Notes: generated from the letters alone by a model not told the origin. Shown: positions 22,830 to 36,839, counted from the first letter of the stretch. The stretch: 64,000 nt of DNA from Azolla caroliniana (GCA_043228905.1 JBHGNT010000006.1:21824001-21888000); one strand, 5' to 3'. Numbers and translations are program-made.

Positions 22830-25800
22830 AAAAAGGTCACCATAAATAGATAGATAGATAGATGAAGAGCCCACATCATAATGGTCTCAATGTGATAAAA
22901 AATGGTGGGCATTCAGAGATAGAGAAGCATATGCATATAGCCATACCTTTTTAAACACACATGAGGCATATGGAGAACAAAAAGGCTAGAGAAACTATTT
23001 AATACAATGTGAGTTTTGAACCCTTTCCACTATTTGGATAGGGCCAAGTGGCAAAGAGGTTAGATATAGGTCATGGAGTGTGTTTGAATAGATACAACAC
23101 CTTTTTTTCTCTTCTACTTTTTTCTATTAAAACTAGCAACTTGGTCTATCCCTCGCCCCTTGGCTACCTAAAGATGTGAAACCACTAGCCCTCTAAATGT
23201 TGCCTGGCATTTTTCCATCACCTTCTCGTATAGCTTTGTACGCACTTCGTGTCTTCAAAACCTCCAGAAATGTGGTTTTCCTGTTGCGCATTCGCGCACC
23301 CTTACCACCCTCGAGCCAAGCTCATTGGTTATCTTCATCGAGTCTCCGTGCATGCATGAATGCATTCATTTCTTTGTCAGTTTTTGAACAAATTGTACTT
23401 GGCAAGAAATCATTCCCTACCTTTTTTCAACAACTTGCCTCGTCTGTAGGGATGGGCACAATCAATCTTTGCCCCCGAGATCCATATGCAATGGGTGTCG
23501 CACTCTAGATGTTGAAACGTCAAACATCAAATTACGTTCGTGAAGTTTGAATATATCATTTGAGACGTCATCCATCCAATGCTCTTTATCAAACATTAGA
23601 TATTTTCGTATCAATTACCAAAAGTGTAATCCTTTTTTCAAACAGTAGAACCCTTTCTCTCGCTCCATATCTACACATGACCGCCCACCGTCCATATGCC
23701 CACCTTCGTGACACTTTTCTATCCTATAAAATATTACCTTGTAATTAATTTAAGAAAAAACTTTTAGCAAACATGTGTCTAGATGTTGATGTTTCTTCAA
23801 GATGGTCTTGAGTGTTTTAGCCTTTAGGTCATGTCAAGCGCTAGGTATGAATTGATTCACATGAGATTGAAAGGATTTTAGAAAACATGTGCCACCATGC
23901 ATGGTCCTTGGTAAGGACCTTTTTGAAGTTTACGTGCCATCTCTCCTTTCTTGTATTACCTCTACCAATTCACCATAATTGAACCAACTTGCTTAGTTCC
24001 TAGGGGAATGACAAAAAGGAGACGCTAGAAAGTGGCCAAGGTTCTACAATATGATTCCTAAATTCAGAAAGCAATATTTAAGTCATAGTAGTTGGAAATG
24101 TCCTACGTAGATTGAGCTATCGAACCACAAATATCCATATTGTGTTCCAACTCATAGTTTGTTTTTAAAGAAAGTATTTGAAATCTTCACAATTTCCCTT
24201 CTTCAGTTTTCAAAGGGTTTCTTCTCATATAAGGAGCCCTTAATACTTTAAATGCATCAATTGTGCTTCAATCAATTAATATGTTTGTATGAGCATATGA
24301 CTCGAAGCCTTTGTTCACATTCGAATGCACAACCTTAATAGTTGATTACATCCTATAAGTTTACTTGAATTGTTGCCTTCATACATCAAGTGAGACACTT
24401 AAGGAATTCCCACAATTTAATGCAAGAAATTCAATTATGAATTTACAAATTAAAAATTAAACTTGTATTGTGCTTGGTAGCCCAAAGCTTGTGACATCAA
24501 ATCTCAAGGAATGAGTTCCATACTAGGTCTTCATTTTTCAGCTTGAAGATCATGCACGCTAAAATGTTGCCCAAAATGAATGGCTTTAAAAGTCAATTCC
24601 CTCAATCCAAGGCAGCAAATTTAACCATTACCTTGAGCTATTCCTCATAACTTTGAAAAAACCACCACAAACCCTACTTCTATGGGATCCTTCACAACTT
24701 GTGTTCATTGTTGACTGGCTTCTGCTAAAAGTAACCCTCCCCTATCTCTTTTAATCTAGTCAAGTAGTTGTATTTACGATCTGCATTCAACTTCAGTTGG
24801 TCGCATAGTTATTAGCATTGTCAATTTTTGTAAAGAATTGTTGTCGTCTTCCATTGTTGCGGAGTTATGGAAAGTGAATTTGAAAAGCCATAATTCAAGG
24901 AGTAAAGTGCTAATTTGCATGATCCCATAACAAAGGAGAGTAAAACGATGAAGGTGTGTCACAATAAATGTAACATGAATCCATAACCTTAAAGATAAAG
25001 GCCTTAAATATGACCTAACCATCTATCTATATATGCATCCAAAGAAACTTTGAAATGCCCTTGAGTTTTTTGCCAAATACCCTATTTCATTTTCTCCTAA
25101 CACACCTTTGTCAACAACCCCTAAAAGAGAGGAAAAGGGGATGAACATACCACAAAAATCTTTAAAAATGGGAATGAATTCTTTGTAGCTTAATGTAGAT
25201 AAATTGACCTTATAGTTGCTCAAAATAGCCCTTATAATTGCTCTTTTGAGAGTTGATCAATGGTTTTCGAGGGAATAATGAAAGCTTACTAGTATATAGG
25301 GAGCTAAATAAGAGCTAAAGGGTTTTTTATAGCTTTACCCACACACAAACGTACATAGAGAGAGATAGAGGCAATGATATTTTAACTTTTTTTGGAAGAC
25401 AAAGAGATGGAGAGATTTTCTTATGTGGGATAGTGAAGGCAATACTTTACTATTAAATGACTTATTTGAATTTTCATGCATTTGTGAGAATTATAAGATT
25501 CAAGGATACACCACCGTGGTCAGAATTACGAATCCTAAAAGCACATCTTTTTACAGTGAGAATTTACAAGTTCTAAAAGTTCATCTTTTGTCATAATATT
25601 TACGCAATCGACTATAGTTTAAAATTTGGGCCTATCTACGACTCTTACTACTTTAAAAGGTTCCATTCATTCAAAGCCTCATAAAGTCTTATACTATAAT
25701 AAATTTGTAATGAAAAGTGTGATTGATTATTGGAGATGTGAAAATAATTCTTTGTACTATTTGATATCTTTATCCCTTGAGGGGATATAATGTCACTACG

Positions 25801-26928
25801 AGTCGGGTCTTGTCACACACGTTCTATCTGCATAAATGTTAACCAATGGAATTTGGATGTGCATTCAATAGCTTATACCCTTATACGACAAAAATTACTT
25901 AAGGAATTCATGCTTGTTTGAATTCTAAAAAACAGTGGGATGCGGTCACTAACCTCTCTTATCATTATTACCAAAGAAAGATCTAGATTTTTAAGCCCAA
26001 AAACTAATGCTTAATCACAATAAGAAAATACACATTGATATGTCAAACTCATATATAGCAAAATCAGATATATAGGGATATTGGTCTCTCACTCAAAAAA
26101 GCTTAATCTACTTGGCGTTTCCAAATATTGCTTTTATTTATCAATTTAATTTAAATTTATTGTAATAATATTGTTACTAACCACTTTATTTTGATTATTC
26201 TTTATTATTTGTTTATCGACCTATTTTATTTTAGTTATTACTAATACTTTGTATTTTAATTACTTTTATTATTTGTATTTTAATTACTTTTATTATTTGT
26301 ATTTTATATTTTATATTTATTTTTAATCTTTAGTTATCTTAGTTTAGGTGGTCAGTCAATGAGAGCAAGTGATGATAGTGACATACAGAGGCAGATGGCA
26401 AACAACAACGACAATCGGACCACGAGAGGCGTAGCAAACAACGGTTTGAACGAACTCCCAAGCATTTGACTTGAACCTTGGAGTCAAACTTAGAACGTTC
26501 AACTTGAGCGTTCACGAGTCGAACATTTGGGTCATAAAGGGGTCTTTGAGCAAAGTCAAAGGCTCCCCTTTCTCCTAAATTATATATTGTGTCCTTGTGT
26601 TGGGTGCAACACGCAAGGTAATTAAAAAAAAGTTAAGTTTTAATCATAATGTTCACCATCCCATTCATTCATCTACGAAACCTCCTATGGTCCAAGTTGG
26701 ACTTAAACCCTTAACCCTTAACCTCTTGTTTGTAGTACAAGCTCTTACCAATGGATAGAAGCTCTTTTATTGTTTTTAATTTCCTCCTATAGACTTCCCA
26801 CATCACAACAATGTGTTCGATAGTCATATATACATGGATAGAGCTTGTTAGAAACTATTTATTCATTAATGGTGGCCATATAAACATGTTCTAATCAATT
26901 CGTTTACTACCATTAAGCCATGAACCAT
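22830..26928. other. Intergenic, nothing recognised
   Basis: About 4.1 kb. A short GATA tract lies at 22846-22864. The stretch 23190-23510 is richer in GC and has an open frame of 103 codons without recognisable domains; it could be an eroded element. 26140-26340 is T-rich with a repeated TATTTGTATTTTAATTAC motif. No gene is supported. Confidence 0.45.
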
Positions 26929-26993
26929 TCTCTCTCTCTCTCTCTCTGGTAATCTATCCTCCGTTACACATGCAACCCAAAAGAGGGTCAAGT

Positions 26994-27027
<34 letters not shown>
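26929..27027. repeat. Two (CT)n tracts
   Basis: Pure CT runs at 26929-26947 and 26995-27027, separated by 47 bp. The second directly abuts the start of LINE copy 3. Confidence 0.9.
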
Positions 27028-27031
<4 letters not shown>

Positions 27032-28015
27032 AGCTTGTCTTTCCAATCACAAGTACAATAAATGTGTTATATGCCGCTTAGACGGCGAAAAGAGACCATA
27101 TTGTGCATTTGAGGACACATGAAATCCTGGAAAAATTAAGTCTTGTATCCTTAAGAAATAAATTCTCAACACTTTGGTGACATTGGTTATTCTCTATGGG
27201 GTGGACGTATGGAGCGGGTAAGTCTATTTGGAAAGAGACTAAAAATGTCAAGAAACATTTTCTTATAATGTTCCTATTGATGACACCATCCTACTCGATA
27301 GGGGATCACTTCAAATTGAGATCATGGCCATGGAAAAGGTTGTTAAAAACATGCTTAAGGTTTTTAAAATAAAAATCCACATTGACTTCCTAGAATCTCA
27401 TGGGAAGCAAGCAAAAAAATCTAAAAGACACATGTAAAAGCAAAAACGTTTGTTCTAATTTGATGCAAGATATAAAAAATTGGTTTGGAAGATGGGATGC
27501 AACACACATTCAATAGATTCTTCTATAAATGAGACCTTGCAACAACAATGTATCAAACCAACATGGGGAAAAATGTGGAGTCTCATGCTTCACACATTAT
27601 ATTACATATGCTAAACCTAAATACAAAACCATATTCTTTGCCAAATGGGGAAAACACACAAACCAATGCATGTTAGAGTTCATCTCGTTGTCTATCATCA
27701 AAACAATTGCTTCCATGTGACTTTGATATGAGTCGAGTAGTTGGGCACAATTGATTAGAGTAGTAAACTTTGCACACATTTCCATAAACAAGTTCAGGAG
27801 TTTAATAATCACGCTTTGATACAATGCTCTCTTTGCCTTTGATCATATTCAACTATGCTTTCCACGCATTTTCTACGAAACCCAATCCTTGCATGAATTT
27901 CTCTCACAATCACGGTGTGCATCAATTGCAACATTCACAGTAAAGTTCATGAACATTAACAATCACTACTCACTTTCATATTTGACCTCCAAAGATGATA
28001 ATATGATCTCGTTGT
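27028..28015 (+). mobile_element. LINE copy 3, severely truncated
   Basis: Begins directly after a (CT)n tract and is collinear with 3005-4050 of copy 1. Shared features include CTATGGGGTGGA (the YGVEVWG block), ATTGAGATCATGGCCATGGA, the run of CACATTGA/CCTAGAAT motifs and the degenerate knuckle region with TTTGATCATATT near 27837-27848. All frames are broken. Divergence from copy 1 is much greater than within either LTR pair, so it is old. Confidence 0.8.
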
Positions 28016-31000
28016 TTTAGGATGTAGTCTCCTTCTCCTTGATCCTAAAGATACACCTCCTAAAGACACATATTCTCTTTCTTTACTACATTGGTAGCAC
28101 AATTGCCTAGTGTAATTGTTGCAATGGGACATGTTGAATCGCTAATATGCAAGAGGAACACTCCTCTTAGATGATAAAATACTATTTGATCTCTCAGCTA
28201 CACATACTACGATATATATATATATATATATATATATGTTTGACTATCTTGTAATGTACATTCTCAATTATAATATTCATTTTAAAAAATCTTGAACATC
28301 AAGAGTCATTACTCAGTTGCACATACTACGTGAAAATATTTCACATTTCCTCCCATACGATATCTATGACCTCCAACTATGATCATAAAACCTATCTATT
28401 CACTCCTTTCTTTTAATACAAGTAGTGTATTATAAAGGCAACATGGCAATGTAAAAAACCCTTCTTGTCCCTACAAGAGTGAGGATCTTCTACAAAGGTA
28501 AACACTCTCTTTTCTTTCTCTCAAAGGTTTATTTGAATATATTCATTTTCAATGATTGAGTAGCAACTGTCAATTTAACCATCCAAGTGAAAGAGGTAAT
28601 ATTGGATGGAGACATGCATGTGAGTTTAAATCACCCAAGAGATGGCTACAAGCATGGGCTAAGATGGGAATATTCTTCAATAGCCCCATGAAAGATAGTA
28701 TCATGGTGATCCTTAAGGGAATTGTGAGAGAAGTTCAAATGATGTAATATGGCATGGTTCATTGTATGGGTTCTAATCGTGGAGGCCTAAGAGGGATACT
28801 TAGGTTTAGCAAATTTGATTATGATTGTCACTAGCATGTGACTTTGAGTGCCTAATTAGGTCTAGATGTTTAATATGGTATATATCATTACACATTATAT
28901 ATTTGTAGGACTATATGTATGAAGGGTTATCTATCATTGAACCTTATATTTGTGTTAATATCCTAAAGAGAGCCATGTAAAGAAACCTGCTATAACACCC
29001 TAAAGAAACCAGTCAATCATTAGTTTCTTTCACATATCTCTTTATCCTCTATTTGTTGGGAGTCTTCATAAACCCCAATTCCGATCATGAAAGTCATTGC
29101 TTACTCAAGAAAAAACACTACTAAGGAGTTGAGCTCATTAGAGAAGGAGATCATTTGGGTTCTAGGTAGGGAGATAAATAAAATCAAAAGAGATATTACG
29201 GTTACAATGGGTAGAAGCTCCCATTTTGTAAGTTCGTCGCAATGATAGCCAACACAAATCCTAGGAAGAATCTAAAGACAAACTTCCTCTACCACTTGAC
29301 ATTAGTCTAGAGGATCAAACAAAACCTTTTAAGTTTTCCAAGAAACTCTTTAAGAGCTCTATTCCAAGAAGAAGGTTGTCCAAGTTTTTTATGTTGAGTT
29401 CATCAATGACACAACATGAGAACAAATCCCTTTTCCTAGTCACTCATGTGTTTAAGAAATGGTGCCTCCATCTCTCTTTATGGCAAGGATATAGAGGTAA
29501 TATGCCATACATACCAAGTTTTTTTCTACCAAGTATTGAAGGAAGAGATGGGTTCGAGAACTACCCACACATATCAATTATTGGGGCCACTTGAAAACCA
29601 ACTTGCATAGATAATCACTTGATCCCAATCTCAAACATGCACTCTAGATTCCTAGTATCCAATATTTGGGGTTGTCCCTTCTTTGGAAAACCTTGATTGT
29701 TGTCCAAGAGTAAAAAGGGTATTAAAACTTGGTAACAAGAGGATTATCCCAAAAGATGAGATGAGATGAGTAATAATCCAAATATTAGTTCTAGAACTTT
29801 TGAAATGGGGCAAATTTGTTAAGGCATGTCATACATGTAATAAACTTGGTCATTATATTTCGGGGCCCGTTGCTATCTATTCAATCTTAAAAAGGCATTA
29901 TCAAGTAAATGGTTGTAATTTATAAATTTATAGTTGAGGTACTCGAATAGCACATACTTATGTAAGTGCATCCATCCTAATCAATATGGTTTTATAATGA
30001 ATGATATTACAAATAAACGTATTGGTGCCTAAGTATGCCAATACACAAAGTAAGATATTAAGAGAGTATATGATACCATACAATGAACTTTGGTGTGAGC
30101 TATGATGCATAAGATGGGGTTTGGCCATAAAATGTCAAAAGCTATTTATTGTTGCATGAGAATACCTTTGCTTCTTGTATATTGGATGGAGAAATCAATT
30201 ATTCATGGACAATGTTTAATTTGGTTGCGTTGGGTCGACCATTAGTACCATACTCTATGTAATCACCACTCATCCTTTCTTTAATAATACATGGAATGTC
30301 TTGTGACATCTAGTTGATAAATGGGTTGCAACAACCCAACGTGACGATTTTGTGGCTCAAGCATTTGTTGATGGCTCATACTTTATGTTGCACAATGATC
30401 CTAAAACATATGGAAAAACTATGTATGCAGAATGTGGTGCACTAATGAATGTTTGTGGCAGCCTAAGCACAGTTGAAAAAGATAAAATATCCATGATGAA
30501 GTTGTTAAGAAGATTTGGAAGTGTCAATGTATGATTTAAATCACTTTAGACATAACATAAACCATTGTTGGAAAAAAAAAACATATGCAAAAAGTAATGG
30601 ATGTTGTAGTCAACTTTGCTAAATCAGTACTCTTATCATTACGCTTATATGATTGGCATGCACATATTTGCCCTAAACCCTAAACCCCTTGGTTAGAATG
30701 TAATTGGGAAAAAAGAAGTTGAATTTGCTTTGAAAAGAGTATGAAAAGGTTGACTTATTAGAAAATGGTCACTTGGCCATTACATGTTCACTTAACAATA
30801 TTGATAGTTTAGCTACAATACTATTTACCTCTTATGATTGGGATGAGGACATGTTAAAATAATTTCTGAAATGATCAATGAATTTTGGTGTTCTAAAGAT
30901 GCTAATAGAGGCCTAAAACTTTTAACACAGACAAAGATATGCACATCTAAACTTTTTAGGATATTGAACTGAAACATGCACATGCTCATGAGGAATGCCA

Positions 31001-32160
31001 AGTTGCTACCACCATTAGACCAACAAATTGTTTCTTGCACAAAGACGTTAGCTCATATGTCAATGCATATTTGATTACCTTTTTTGATGGGAAATTTCAA
31101 TGGGTTTGGCATATTCTATTGTCCAATCAAATGGTGTCCCTTTATCACCAAATTGGTTAGAGATTGGTTGTTAGTTCTCCAACACCGTTATTGATAACTC
31201 CATGAGATGTGAGAGTTTCCGGCCAAGGCCCTTTTCATTATAGCCCATGTGGCACCACATAATGCATTCTTCTTAGCCAAATGAGGTATTAATTATACTT
31301 CTAATGTGTTTAATGAGAATGGGCATGTGATAAGCTTCCGAGATGCACTGATGCATCATAATTTGCATCCACACAGATGAGTCAACTACTTCCACTTACA
31401 CCCAAGGCATCACATAGGTTATTTTATTGGCGATTAAAGACCAATCATATTATAAGTGTTTGCATGAATATACTATCAGTTCATAACAATTAAGTGCTAC
31501 TAATTCCACCTCCTTGGGTTCAAGGGCATGGAAATGCTCTCAAGAAAATCATGCCAAAGTGATGGTAGAGGCCTAGAGTTGTTACATGCTAGAAATTTGT
31601 TTGTCACTCGAACAAAGGTTGCTCTTGTGTCAATCTTGTTTGGGTATACCTCTAATTGGATTCCATTTAGAAATCATCTTTTTCACTAAATTAAAGGGTG
31701 TTCTTGTGGCATTCTCTTTGTTTGAGATTTATAGAGTATTGAAAAGATTGCTTCATTTTTTATGGACTTTTCCAATGACAAAAATTTGTAAACTTAAAGA
31801 TGATCTCTAAGTTGGGTTTCCAAGCACATAACTTGGAAATTTGTTTTGGTTGTTTGGCCTCCCTCGTTAATTGAAAGAGGATGCTCGTATATTCCATTGC
31901 CTTAGACAATAAGCATGACTTTGGGCACTATGAACCATTTGGGTAACTTAGGGTTTTGTGGTACTTGGGCAAATGCCTCTCTTAATCTCCATATGATTGC
32001 TTTCAATTCTTGAAACTCTATACCATCATTTGAACCTTATTGTGAATGTTTTTGAGCAATAAAAGTTTGTAGGTTTCTGTGTGATTTTACCTCAAATTAG
32101 GGTTTCCCTTTAATAATATTAGTATTGCTAAATATATTACTTAATCATCGGAATAACAAT
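28016..32160. other. Intergenic, nothing recognised
   Basis: About 4.1 kb of AT-rich sequence. A pure (AT)n tract occupies 28212-28237. Open frames of 60-74 codons at 28556, 29376, 30352 and 31586 lack recognisable domains. Stretches such as 29090-29600 and 30290-30540 read like decayed coding sequence, but I cannot assign them. Confidence 0.4.
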
Positions 32161-32974
32161 ATGTGGCATGAGTAATTGCAAGGCCTATGGAGCGAGTTTG
32201 GAGGACATCGCACATTGTTTGTGGAGCTGCCTACGAGCTTAAGAAGTTTGGATGAGGAGCTTAGGAATTTTGGCTTGATGCGGGGTTGAAGTTCAGTTAT
32301 CAAGTGCAATAGTTGTTTGGTTAGCTACTGAATCAGCTGCATGGTTTCGTGGCTGGAATGGAAATAGTCCTTCTTTACAACCTGCTGTTCAAGGAGGTTC
32401 ATACTACATACAACAACGTTACGTAGATATTTGGTTTTTAGTGGCTATCCTTACTCTTTGGCAACTGTGGGTACCTAGGTGCAAGGAGTCATTTACTGGG
32501 ACGTGAACCCCATCGGTTGAGAGTTTAATGATGATTAGGTTATATCTAATTTCTACGCTACAAGGAAATTTTGATAGCCTTCAGGGGTCCTCTGATGTGA
32601 GTGAAGAAGCTAGATACCGCTTCCTTCTTAAATGGAGAGGTTCTCCGATGCTACAGATGGTGGATGGCAATGCAAAGTGAATTTATTAGCCACCCTGATG
32701 GTTGTTTCCTCCAAGGGTACCAAACATAGAGGTGGGTGTTGAATTGTGAAGATATTGGGAGGTGTCTTTGTTGAATGTGGGTTGTGTGAGGCTAATGTTG
32801 TGGGGATTCTGTCGAGTAATTCTGTGTTGAGGCTTTGTTGCTTCAGTTATACATGTTTTCTTGTAGCCATGCAAAGTGTCTTGTAATATATGAGTTGTAT
32901 ATTATCCTATGTACTTTTTCTTAACTAATGGAAGTAGAATTGTTTTTGGGAAAAAAAAATATAGATGTGGCATG
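32161..32974 (+). mobile_element. 5'-truncated L1 fragment (plus)
   Basis: Flanked by a 10-bp duplication ATGTGGCATG (32161-32170 and 32965-32974). The 3' end has the typical AACTAATGGAAG...TTTTTGGG-A9 tail at 32923-32959. Near the start, a broken frame reads AHCLWSCLRA then EVW, the last part of the zf-RVT knuckle, so the copy keeps only the end of ORF2 and the 3' UTR. Confidence 0.8.
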
Positions 32975-34740
32975 TTTCTCAATAGTATAGAATCTCTCTC
33001 AATTTCTCATCACATTGTTATGTATATCTAGTCGCATATACCATGAACTTTTTGATTAACTATGAAGTTTAATCATATTAGTGAGATGTTTAGTAGCTTG
33101 TGTTTTGAAGAATGTAGACATATTTTAAAGTATAGGGATGCTACATTTATTGTAGATTTCTTTTGTGAGTTGCCTTTTGAGTAAGACGTACAAGTAGCTT
33201 TTCATTTTCATTTTTGAACACATATATTAGAGTATATTTCACTTAGTATAGATTTACTATGGATGAGAATGATTCTTTTCATTACTTTTTAATTCATGGA
33301 TTTTCCTCTCTAGTTTTAGGTACTTTTGTGTAGACATACAAATAAACATGCTATAAAGTGTCTACATTTGGCATTGGGACAATGATGAAAATACAATCAT
33401 CTATGCATGTGCTCTAAAGTTAGTCATACTAACTATCCAACTAGGTTTCAAATGGCTTTGCTATTCTCTCATTGATATAGAAGGAATTGATCAATTCATC
33501 ATCAAATAATAGGACTAATCTCATACATCCATAAATTCCTCGGACAATTTTGATGGGGCTTATGGTTCCAACTTCTAACTATGCACCACATCGAGAACGA
33601 AGAATAAATGTGTTAGGCAAGACCAATTGAGGCTCATTTTGTTTATAGGTGGGGAGTAATCAATGTAGACCTATTTCCTACTTCAGAAGAGGTCATTTGG
33701 ACATTTCTGGAAACTGAGGTCATGCTTACATAAACACGCTATGTGAACCTTACCCATAATAGTATCTAGAACAACTTGAACAAGAAAACATAATATTTAG
33801 CATTACATTATTAATTTATGAATGTCTATGGTCTATTACATTGGACGCTCTTTAACATTCAAAGATGATAGTAATTGTTTCCTTTGAGATATAACAAGAT
33901 TGATATTAACATGATCTCTGTAGGGATTCATTAGCTTCGAAATTAAATTAAAGCATATGAACTACCAAGACAATCTAACTATAGTTATAAGGATTGTCAA
34001 CCCAACAATATAATCAACCCAATTTTACAAATCATTATAAATTAGAGGAAATGATGATATTCAATTCTAATGAGGGATAGATCATAGAAGTATGAAATGC
34101 AAATTTAATCCTTATGGGGACGAAAAAATTTAAAAGGGGTGAAATAATTTGAAAATATGTGGAGGATCTTGAAACTTACATCAAGGATTAATGAAACCCC
34201 AATTCAAAAAAACAAAAAGGAATGATATTTAAACCATGATTAATATACAAAGCAATTGACAAAGATATTAGCAACACTTAAACGATTGAGTATTATCCTT
34301 TTATATAATGTGCTTTTCAAATATAGGAAATGGTACGAATACAATCAATTAAATGATCCATAACAAGTTAAAACATACTCTTGACCTCTCATCTTTACCA
34401 AGAGTGACCTTCCCATGGACTCTATCATGCTCAAATGGACACTTCACACTCAAAGAGTCAAGTTTATGCTAAAAAGTGCATAAATGAGGTACCTAACATC
34501 AATGCATTAACTTTTCTAGTTGGAAAGGCAATATTTAGATATGAGAAGGTGCCGAGATTTTAGCCTTTTGGGTACGGAAAATATGATACCTAATGATGAT
34601 TGTTTTGCTACCTATACACATGAGAGAACAGTAGTCCAGACTCCCAATGAAATATTATCTACATGACTCATCTCTTATCTCTAATGTTGGCCTTTCAGCT
34701 TTCTTTTATTATATAGCCATCCTAACATACTTTCCCAAAA
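32975..34740. other. Intergenic, nothing recognised
   Basis: About 1.8 kb upstream of the BPS1-like paralogue. AT-rich; no genes or repeats identified apart from the TATA box at its right edge. Confidence 0.5.
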
Positions 34741-34750
34741 TGAGGTTTGC

Positions 34751-34759
34751 TATATAAGG
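34751..34759 (+). promoter_or_regulatory. TATA box of the BPS1-like paralogue
   Basis: TATATAAGG lies 35 bp upstream of the ATG at 34786. A start site about 30 bp downstream would leave almost no 5' leader, so either the leader is very short or translation uses a later ATG. The next in-frame ATG is Met33 (34882). Confidence 0.45.
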
Positions 34760-34785
34760 GCTAAGGCCCCTCAATTTCCTTTAAC

Positions 34786-35718
34786 ATGAGTAGTAGCTCA
34801 ACCATTAATTTTGCTTCTCTAATTGGTGGTTCCTTCCATAGCTCCTCTTACTTCTTCCCTCAACTCTACAAGGAGCCATTCATGAATATCCCAAAGCACA
34901 TCAATCAATGTTCGAATGGGCAATTAGCTCATAACCAACATTACTATATGATGGATGAGTTCACTATATTCAAGCTCCTTGACATATGCTACAATTTGCG
35001 AGATTCGATTGATGAAATCCAACAATATCATAAGCATGTAGAACTAGCCCTCTTTGTCCTAGATAATGCTAATTACACTGGGGAGACACAACTTAGAAGG
35101 GCTCAAAATGAGCTCCACAAGTGCAAATTTGATCAACTAGAGTCTAAGTTAAACAAAAAAAGTTTGACTCGAAGAAAGCTTGAGCATTTCACATCGATAA
35201 TGAAGAAAGGCCCAATATTGCAAGGACACAAGAAATTTGGAGAGAAAAAGAATCTCTTGATTAAAGATCAAGATTTAGACTCCAAGAGAAACTTTGTTAT
35301 GATCAAATATATCGGGCAATGGATGTCCATGTTCACACTCTCATCAATATGGTCATCTGGAAGACGATTTCAACAACACAAGATGAAGACAAAAGGTAGA
35401 CCAAATGCACTCCTCATAGAATGGAAGCATACAAAGGTGATTGTAAGGTCTTTGCAAGCAAAGATAGATGAAATTCTGACCATTAACGCTAAGAAGACAA
35501 GAGCATCTTCTACTATTACACTTCATCATGCATTAAAGCCAGGCCTCCGAGATTTGTCTGAATCACTACGAGTTTGTTGTTGGGGTTTGACCTCTAGCCT
35601 TGCCACACTAAAATCTCATGTTGAAAGTATAATCAAGGCTCTTATAACAAATAGAATGGTCCTTCTAGATGTGCATAGCCACACTACAAACAAGAGCAAT
35701 ATACATTTTGTAATATAA
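34786..35718 (+). CDS. BPS1-like paralogue, shortened
   Basis: An intact 310-codon frame related to the gene at 21351-22562. KLLDICYNLRD (residues 63-73), YHKHVELALFVLD (81-93) and GETQLRRAQNELHKC (99-113) align with the core of the larger protein, and ALITNRMVLLDVHS near the end matches VLVTSRNVLLDIYS. Between start and core it is about 75 residues shorter, the tryptophan of the KWLHQYLDD motif is lost, and the C-terminal tail differs. The middle is unusually lysine-rich and the hydrophobic segment is interrupted. The open frame over 930 bp suggests recent or continuing selection, but it may be a paralogue on its way to loss. Expression evidence would decide. Confidence 0.65.
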   Translation: MSSSSTINFASLIGGSFHSSSYFFPQLYKEPFMNIPKHINQCSNGQLAHNQHYYMMDEFTIFKLLDICYNLRDSIDEIQQYHKHVELALFVLDNANYTGETQLRRAQNELHKCKFDQLESKLNKKSLTRRKLEHFTSIMKKGPILQGHKKFGEKKNLLIKDQDLDSKRNFVMIKYIGQWMSMFTLSSIWSSGRRFQQHKMKTKGRPNALLIEWKHTKVIVRSLQAKIDEILTINAKKTRASSTITLHHALKPGLRDLSESLRVCCWGLTSSLATLKSHVESIIKALITNRMVLLDVHSHTTNKSNIHFVI

Positions 35719-36830
35719 CTCCTTGACCATTTTTTCTAGCATTTTTATAAAACAAATCTTCTTTTGGTGTGATGCAACGTGTAATCATAATACGATGTAC
35801 AAAGTAATCAAACTTGATTCAAAATATTGAAAACAAATTCTCCTTCAGTACATAAAAGCATAATAATCATTATTACTAAGGTTGGTCATTGTCAACAAAG
35901 AGGACCCTCTTTTTTACCTTTGTTTTTTACCACCCTTTCTTTGTATTTTTTGTATATTATACTATCAACTTATCGCACTACTTTTGTTTGTGCCTTTTAT
36001 TTGGTAGTATTCATAAAGCCACAACTTTTTTCATGTCCCTTTATATCCTCATGCCCCTCTCCCGGGGCTCATTGTAAGGTTAAAAACACCAACCCCAAGG
36101 TTGCGCAAATTAAATGTCATAGTATGTAGGCCACTTTCCAGAGCAAATTTCACCTATATGCATGTGCATGTGCATGGGTATTTTATGTATAAGGCATGTT
36201 TGAAGACTTTTGCCAGGCTTTATTTTCCTCTTTTATCTGTCCACCCTATCAAGTAATCCATATAACAGTGAAAATGCATGGACAACTAATAGAAAGACAA
36301 AAATGTCAACCAAACTTTAGAAAGAATTAGCCAATTAGGTATGATTGAAACAATTTCCATCACATCCAATATTGAGACATAATGAGTTCTTGCATAACTA
36401 AAGGCTAAGGCCTTTTCATCAATAATGTCAACATCCAAACATGTACTTGAGGAGCCCAATTTCTTAAAATAAACTTTGAGATATTATTTTAAAGGGAGAA
36501 AAGCCTTTTGGGGATGTGCCAAATTGTGTTGTGCATGTGTATGAGGGAGGGAGGCAATTTATGGATAAATGATCGATTGTCATACTATAATATTGGTAGT
36601 CGTAGTCTGTAGATCTCTCATGGAATTTTCACCAAACAACTTTATGTCATTGTGATGTTTTAGGAAGTTAAAGAACGCCTATACCTACATGCTACTCTCT
36701 TATGAGTCAACATATATCCCCTTTATTGATAGTGATCTTTGGAAATGTATGAGGGAGACATAACAATTTTTATAGAAGTATAGGAAAAAAATATCTTCCA
36801 CAATGATGTTAGCAAGTTCCGACAAAGGTA
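35719..36830. other. Downstream region, copy A of a segmental duplication
   Basis: No gene recognised. 35993-36720 shares a series of blocks, in the same order, with 42646-44250: TTTTATTTGGTAGTATT, CCCCAAGGTT, ATTATTTT with GGGAGAAA, CTTGGGGATG-like, and ATACCTAC with CTCTCTTATG. Confidence 0.5.
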
Positions 36831-36839
36831 TCAGACCAT

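Noticed and set aside
22671-22874. 67-codon minus-strand frame upstream of the BPS1-like gene as a possible upstream ORF
   Set aside because: It spans the likely TATA box and would start before the probable transcription start. There is no supporting signal.
24774-25223. Two adjacent minus-strand frames of 82 and 66 codons
   Set aside because: They have no recognisable domain and low-complexity composition similar to surrounding AT-rich DNA. Not separable from chance.
30352-30534. 60-codon frame MAQAFVDGSYFMLHNDPK...
   Set aside because: It reads like coding sequence and may be a gene or transposase remnant, but it is short, isolated and I recognise no family.
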